Source of the DNA: Manduca sexta
Taxonomy: Eukaryota; Arthropoda; Insecta; Lepidoptera; Sphingidae
DNA length: 64,000 bases
Assembly: GCF_014839805.1 (NCBI RefSeq)
Contig: NC_051140.1
Coordinates: 11,987,826 to 12,051,825, forward strand
Direction of reading: 5' to 3'
A program made the translations under genes and the position numbers. Under the pieces are notes generated by a model, which worked only from the letters and a program-made list of their open reading frames with translations, was not told where the DNA came from and ran no database searches. The first letter of the stretch is position 1. Every line of letters starts with the position of its first letter. Below, in pieces: positions 58,230 through 64,000 of the stretch.

Positions 58230-59865
58230 ATACTGTTAATTTTATTTGCAACTGTCATTTTAGTTCATACCTTTGTGTTATTTAAGTTCGAGTACACCTG
58301 CAACATACATTTTAATGATATTATATAGGTAAAACTACGAAAATCCACGTATGTTTCTTTATTCCTATTCTATTTACTTATAATTTTTTGCTTGTTTCTC
58401 AAAATCTGAAATAAGAACTTAAAAAAAAATCCCAGGTCCTATTGTTTTTAAAAAACAGCTTTTTATAATAAATAAGGGTCTTTCTTCGACGGAACTAAGT
58501 TCACACACAATAGTTATATGATTGGCGGCTGGTCAACACAAAAAAAGGTCAAAAGTCTACTAGTGGGTATGTACAAACTGCATATGTGGTACTGCAGGTG
58601 TAGCAGGGGTGTGCCTACATGGACACTGGACACTGCGAGGGAGGTATTCAATTAAGGGTGTTATTATAAATTAGTAAAAGGGTGCGTAAAGGATCTAGCG
58701 AGATGTTCCCACATAGCAAATTTATAAATAATCATTGAAAAAGTCCCGCTATATATTTTCCTGGGATAGCACGTAGCGTATGTCCTTTTCAGAGTCTCAA
58801 ACTACCTCCATACCAAATGGGTAGTTTTTGAGTTTATCAGACAGGCAGACAGATGGGGCGGAGTATTTTGTATTATAATCAAAGAGAATTATAATTATTA
58901 TAATTATTTATATTTTTAGAACATTTAACTTAACTTTAAGAGGAGCAAGTCCGTCATAAGTACTATTTTTAAATAAGTACTTAAATAACATACCTTTGAG
59001 CATGGTTGTAATTTGATATCTATGTGAACATGTAATTTTATACTTGCCTCCTAGTTCTGTTATTTTTAAATGATTATAGCCAAGTGTCCATTTATTCTGA
59101 TCAGGTTTTCGCAAATGGTGGTCATAGCCCCTTAGTAAATTACATTATTGAATAATATATTCTATATTGAGTCAAATTTGTTTTGTGCTTGGGTATGGGC
59201 GCCGCCAAGATTATTTTTAGGGAGGTGCATCTGCTATACTCTATAGTAGGTACTACATATAACCACCATCATCATTAGTTACATACAAGTCCACTGCTGA
59301 ACATAGGCCTCCCCCAAAGATTCCCCAGAAGGATCTGCCGAAAGTGCTCTGCATTCAGCGTGTTCCTGCAACCTTTATCAAGTCGTCTCTCCATCTTGCA
59401 GGTGGCCGTCCAACACTGCACTTGCTGGTATGCAGTCTCCACTCGAGAACATTTTACATAATTTAATTTACATTCTTTTATCAAATAAAAATCGCGCGGG
59501 TATTTGTATATGATAAACGATAACAAAACCTCTGTGGTTCATTCAGTGTTTTTTATTGTAACTTGTTCCGGACAGTGCTCATGTACTTGGGTGTAATAAA
59601 ATACAATATTTTGAAAGCTTAATAATATATTCAAAGTTAGGTTATTAAGAATTTTTTCCAAGACTATACATCATTTATTCAAAGCATTCAGTGAAAGACT
59701 AGAGAATATTAACAACATACCACTACATAAGGTGCAAAGAACAGAATATATTTTTTAACTTTTGTGTTAATACTAACTGCCACCAAATAATATGCATAAA
59801 CAGGAAAAACATTTTCTCATTTACTTATTAATATGATTACATTGCCATGGCAGATGGGCAATAAA
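58230..59865. other. Intergenic, with repeat fragments
   Basis: This lies between eIF3g (plus) and the 195-aa protein gene (minus), which converge. About 58740-58880 is a reversed fragment of the Helitron-like 3' half (AAAGTCCCGCTATATATTTT). At 59196-59260 there is a fragment of the hAT MITE family (ATGGGCGCCGCCAAGATTA). At 59266-59440 a reversed LINE tail begins CACCATCATCATTAG and contains CATAGGCCTCCCCCAAAG. A minus-strand polyadenylation signal for the next gene is TTTATT at 59674-59679. Confidence 0.55.
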
Positions 59866-60544
59866 TTAATTAATATCAATGTCATACTTCTCATCATCAC
59901 TATTGGGGCTATAGGTTTCTTCAGGTAAATGCAATTCACCACAAAACATAAGCTCAACATAATGAAAGTAATCTAAAGCAATATTAGTAAGCATAGCCCC
60001 TGTTGTAATACCAAGTACTGTGCCTATCATGGGTTTTTGCCCAACCGAACTTCTGAGAATAGCCCATAAGAATATAGAGCCCAAGGGCCAAAGGCAGCCA
60101 CCAAGGAATGCCCACGAAAATCGACGAGCCGGAGCAGCAGCGGCCATATGTGGCCTTGCCCACAGCCACAAGCCGGCGCCACCACCAGCACTCAAGAATA
60201 ACACGTCAGTTACATCTCGCTGTGGAAACAATCTGTAAATATATGCAAATATTGTAGTATCAGTAGGTTGTCAGAAATACATTGAATATACTTTTAATAA
60301 CCTACTATGATTTACTTACATACCTGACCATTAAATGTGGGTTCATTACACTGACTGACAAAGTTGTGTAACTAACTAGACCTTGCAAAGGTAAATAGTA
60401 GTACAATACATTATCCCTCGTAAATGGCGGTAATTTCACACTATTTACTGATTTGTTGATATAATCCACAGTTTTGGGTACATTTACCGGCAGATTTACT
60501 ACATGTCTTCTTATATTCTGATAGATCCTTTCTAGGACATCCAT
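59866..60544 (-). CDS. Unrecognised membrane protein, 195 aa, 2 exons
   Basis: Exon 1 is 60544-60324 (ATG, 73 codons plus 2 nt; donor AG|GTATGT) and exon 2 is 60232-59866 (acceptor TTTACAG), in phase, 196 codons including stop. I do not recognise the family. The N-terminal 60 residues are basic and polar (MDVLERIYQNIRRHVVNLP). Several hydrophobic stretches follow: about 50-65, 80-95 (DVLFLSAGGGAGLWLWA), 113-133 (FSWAFLGGCLWPLGSIFLWA) and 140-160 (GTVLGITTGAMLTNIA). The tail is acidic (EETYSPNSDDEKYDIDIN). Two to four membrane segments are likely. Conserved-looking composition, clean splice sites and a good ATG make it a real gene; no function is assigned. Confidence 0.8.
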
Positions 60545-61654
60545 TGTATACGACGATTGGATGTGTATTTGGTGTTCTCAATTCTGTACTTTAAATTAGT
60601 ACAGGCACAATTAATGTTACGTCGCTGCACATTATTTGGCAAGTGTTAAAGACTGTGTTGTTATTTATACTATAATTTTAGTCATCATAGATATTGTGTA
60701 CTATTGGGCAATGTCGCGAAAAAGTGATAGCCAAATCGAAATGTTTCATAAAGACATGACAATCAGAGACAAATAAACTAGTGACATTTGACAATATGAT
60801 AAATGACAGTTTAGAGCAGTGTTTCCAATAATAAATTCTCATTACAATGACAAGCAATCAAAAACCGCAAACATTTTCAATTTCTCGTGATTCGAATCGA
60901 ATCCGACAGCCATCAAACCTATTGCTACTCGTTTTCCATCCGCCCATCCCGCCATTTATGCCGGGAAGTCTTTCAAGCTGGTAACGCCTTGCTACATTTG
61001 ACCCTGAGATTTGAGCAGTGCCAGTGTTGCCAAGAATCAGCTGTCAAAAGTAAGAAATAAATAAAATCAATATCATTAAAATATATACTCATCGTTTTAT
61101 TATAAAAACTTATGACAGTGATAAAATAATTGAAATTGTTTCGATTACATTGTCTAAAAATGAATTCCCAACTGTATGTAATGTATTTTACGGGATCCAT
61201 AATTTGATCATATTGTAACCTTATTATGTATACCTTCAATGTTTCTGTTTTAGCGTTTTGTTTTTTACTTTTGAGAGTTATATTTTTTCCAATTAAGCAA
61301 TCTTGGTGTTTTGTTCTAGAATGGGGTTGATAACACTGATCACATGTCAAATTACATGTGAATGAATGAAAATGTCAAATGAATAATATTTTTTTCATCT
61401 AGTTTATTGGTCTCTGATTTTTTTTGTCTAATAATATTATGCAAAAACTTTATTGAACTGTATTCTCTTTGAACTGTATGTTCAAAAATAAAATAGGTAG
61501 CTACGTAATTTGGCTTTGCATATTAATTTAGCATAGACTAATAATGTAAAAAAGACAAAAAAGAAACGTGAAAGAGTACATACATTATTATAATTCTCTT
61601 TGACATACATATTGCAAGTTGCAAGAAACATACGATTTTATAGGTTGTTGTAAC
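60545..61654. promoter_or_regulatory. Divergent upstream region of the 195-aa protein gene and OSGEPL1
   Basis: The two genes are head-to-head with 1110 bp between start codons, so both promoters should be here. Stretches with moderate GC lie at about 60880-61030. A minus-strand ORF of 125 codons (61350-60973) has no recognisable domain and is judged spurious. Confidence 0.5.
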
Positions 61655-62896
61655 ATGACTATTAAGGGGCCTCGAATATTTACGAATTTTATCCATATTT
61701 TAAGCAAAAGAAGGATATCAAGTACTGAAAATGTATGTGCAACAAGATTGTATACCAGTAAAATCCTGGGAATAGAAACCTCGTGTGATGACACCGGATG
61801 CGCTATTATAGACGACAGTGGCCGAGTTTTATCAGATGTTTTACATTCACAAAACCTTATTCATCTGCGAAATGGAGGTATCATACCTGATATAGCACAA
61901 GATCTCCATAGGACTTACATTGGGCCAACAGTTTCTAAAACTTTACAGCAGGCTTGTCTGTCTATGGAAGACATATCAGCTGTAGCCGTTACATTGAAAC
62001 CTGGACTTCCCCTTAGCCTTGCTGTCGGTATGAAATATGCCAAACATTTGGCTCGACAATATGACAAACCCATTATACCCATTCATCACATGGAAGCACA
62101 TGCCTTAGTTGCGAGAATGGAACATGACATAGTATTTCCATTCTTAGTTTTACTCATATCTGGCGGACACTGCCTTTTAGCAATTGTTAAGGATGTCAAT
62201 AATTTCCAATTGTTAGGAGAGAGTAGAGATTCTGCTCCTGGAGAGGTTTTTGATAAGGTAGCTAGAAGATTGAAGTTAAAAAACATACCTGAATATTCTA
62301 AGTTGTGTGGAGGTGAGGCAATAGAACGAGCAGCAATGAAAAGTACAGATCACAGTATGTTTAAATTACCTTTACCATTGACTGATCATAAAGATTGTAA
62401 CTTTAGTTTTAATGGTCTAAAAACATCAGTCTTGTACCATATTCACAAAAAAGAAAAAGAACATAATATAGTAGCTGATAAATTAATACCAGAAGTGAAT
62501 GAGTTATGTGCATCTATGCTAAATGCAATTACCAAACATTTAATACATAGAACTCAAAGAGCTATGGAATTTTGTCAAAGGAATAAACTTATTCCAGATA
62601 ATAATAAACAGTTTATTGTGTCTGGTGGTGTGGCCTGCAATAATTATATCTATAACTGTTTAAAAACATTATGTGAAGAAACTGAATATAGCATTTTCAG
62701 ACCAAATCCCAAGCTGTGTACGGATAATGGGCTTATGATAGCATGGAATGGATTAGAAAAATGGAAGAAAGGTTTAGATATAACCAAAGACTATAAGTCT
62801 TTAGACATAGAAGCTTGTAGTCCCCTGGGTACAACTTTAATAGAAGAAGTAGCTAAAGCAAAAATACCAATAAAATTAATGAAGATTAAAGTTTAA
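61655..62896 (+). CDS. OSGEPL1: tRNA N6-adenosine threonylcarbamoyltransferase, mitochondrial (OSGEPL1/Qri7), 413 aa
   Basis: This Kae1/TsaD/Qri7-family enzyme transfers the threonylcarbamoyl group to A37 of ANN-decoding mitochondrial tRNAs (t6A). The start is the ATG at 61655; the frame extends upstream but without an ATG. The first 35 residues are basic, Ser/Thr-containing and without acidic clusters, as in a mitochondrial presequence. The enzyme body begins at KILGIETSCDDT (ATP-binding fold start). It includes GGIIPDIAQDLH, the metal-binding HMEAH (145-149), LISGGH, SAPGEVFDKVARRL and VSGGVACN near the C-terminus. All family motifs are present. It is encoded in one exon and lies divergent to the 195-aa protein gene. 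Confidence 0.95.
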   Translation: MTIKGPRIFTNFIHILSKRRISSTENVCATRLYTSKILGIETSCDDTGCAIIDDSGRVLSDVLHSQNLIHLRNGGIIPDIAQDLHRTYIGPTVSKTLQQACLSMEDISAVAVTLKPGLPLSLAVGMKYAKHLARQYDKPIIPIHHMEAHALVARMEHDIVFPFLVLLISGGHCLLAIVKDVNNFQLLGESRDSAPGEVFDKVARRLKLKNIPEYSKLCGGEAIERAAMKSTDHSMFKLPLPLTDHKDCNFSFNGLKTSVLYHIHKKEKEHNIVADKLIPEVNELCASMLNAITKHLIHRTQRAMEFCQRNKLIPDNNKQFIVSGGVACNNYIYNCLKTLCEETEYSIFRPNPKLCTDNGLMIAWNGLEKWKKGLDITKDYKSLDIEACSPLGTTLIEEVAKAKIPIKLMKIKV

Positions 62897-64000
62897 AATG
62901 TGATTGATACTGTGATACACATGTCTTTTTTATTTATAATTATACCCCAACAATTCATATTTTAAGAATAGCAAATTTTGATAGATTTTTTTAAATGTTA
63001 TGGTTTATCTTTATATCTGTCTTTGTTTTTTTTTATGAGATGACATAGTTTAACAAAAAATTGAGTGATTGAGGGAAAACTTGCAGAAGTTGATTTCCGC
63101 AAGCGATCTTAATCAGTAAACAATCACAGCAAGCTGGTGGTCTTAGTTATTTGACTGCCATGGCCCAAATTCTTTTGGTACTTCTATTACTGGCAAATTT
63201 TAAGGCTCAATCAATTTTACTGGCAAATGTTTTGTTCCTTAAACAATCAATTCAAACTAAATTAATTTAGTCTGTGGTCTGTGTATGTCTGTCCCTAGAA
63301 CCCTTGGCTCACGTCCTAGAATGTGGCGATCCGGGTGAACATCAGGGATTTTCTTATTTACCGGGTCCACAATTCTAGAAACCTAGGTGATGATAACGAT
63401 AAACCAATATTATTAACTGACCTACGAATCGAACCCAAGACACTGAGGGCGGTGCGTACGTAAGTAATATAACTAGGTTGTTAGGAAGACCATAGAGGCA
63501 GTATATATTACTTATGTTTATGAAATGCTTTTTAAAAATATGCCATGAATAAATTATAATAATTTTCAAATTGCTATTAGATGTATTACACCTATTAATT
63601 ATGTCGGTGGTAAATTTACTATAGGCTTTGTAGATACTCCATATCGCCTTAATAAAAAATAGCTAATCCAATAATCAAGTCATTCCGTTTATTTTGTTCT
63701 AGTGGTCGTCCCGTCGTTGCAATCCAACCGTTATTATAGGAATAATATATAACAAAACATAAAATAGAGTTGAGCATAAGATAAGGCATACCATAATAAG
63801 TTAAACAACAAATTTTTAGGTCCATCAGTATACATTATCTGTGTTTGTCATATCTTTGTATATTTGTAACAGATATTACGTATACATCATTTATTTTCTG
63901 CACTATTCTATATGAACTTTAATTATGCCAAAATCATACACGTCTCCGTGCGCGCATTGTGCTTAAAAAGAGGTACTTACTTACTTACTTACAAAATGTT
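62897..64000. other. Gene-free right flank
   Basis: This is the OSGEPL1 3' UTR followed by A/T-rich DNA. A short direct repeat (TACTGGCAAATTTTAAGG and TACTGGCAAATG) occurs near 63188-63230. No gene is supported to the window end. Confidence 0.45.

Noticed and set aside
61619..61654. Upstream start for OSGEPL1
   Set aside because: The frame is open but begins with TTG; ATG at 61655 leaves a good presequence.

Overview
This window is nuclear DNA from an insect, very probably a moth or butterfly. The evidence is AT-rich sequence, multi-exon genes with short GT-AG introns, insect gene families (pickpocket channel, yurt), and dense repeats with lepidopteran character: Helitron-like elements starting TCTATACTATTATATAAAGC and ending in a GC hairpin plus CTAG, hAT-type MITEs, and LINE 3' tails. 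All splice structures below were read by hand from splice signals and reading phase. Every multi-exon gene closed in frame with no internal stop.

Layout, left to right. (1) 1-3652 is repeat-rich DNA with no gene I can support. (2) 3653-10859 (-) is a Popeye-domain (POPDC) cAMP-binding membrane protein of 404 aa. (3) 11308-25151 (+) is a P5B-type ATPase (ATP13A2/3 class) of 1131 aa in 20 exons, head-to-head with POPDC across a 448-bp interval that probably holds both promoters. (4) 27779-32419 (-) is a pickpocket DEG/ENaC channel of 544 aa. (5) 33066-42211 (-) is adenylate kinase 7 of 810 aa, with an epimerase-like domain, a kinase domain and a Dpy-30 tail. (6) 43725-48404 is a full-length Ty1/copia retrotransposon with identical LTRs and a gag-pol broken by five frameshifts, inserted into an older Helitron-like element. 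(7) 50040-52058 (-) is a yurt/EPB41L5-type FERM protein whose whole coding region is one exon. (8) 53221-54884 is a hAT-type MITE carrying a second transposon inside it. (9) 55922-58172 (+) is eIF3g of 278 aa. (10) 59866-60544 (-) is an unrecognised 195-aa membrane protein. (11) 61655-62896 (+) is the mitochondrial tRNA t6A synthase OSGEPL1/Qri7 of 413 aa.

The host genes are unrelated housekeeping or tissue-specific genes and do not form a pathway. POPDC (cAMP sensor), the P5B ATPase (polyamine or lysosomal transport) and the pickpocket channel are membrane proteins. AK7 is a ciliary or sperm-axoneme enzyme. eIF3g and OSGEPL1 serve cytosolic and mitochondrial translation respectively.

I found no clearly new multi-gene system. 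The most unusual features are in the non-coding DNA: a transposon nested in a MITE with eight copies of a GGGGCAAGTGCGCC-type motif, Helitron-like elements with 123-bp internal tandem repeats, near-perfect intronic palindromes with 4-5 nt loops, a long fold-back hairpin in the ATPase first intron, two GC-AG introns, and a copia copy with identical LTRs but a frameshifted gag-pol.
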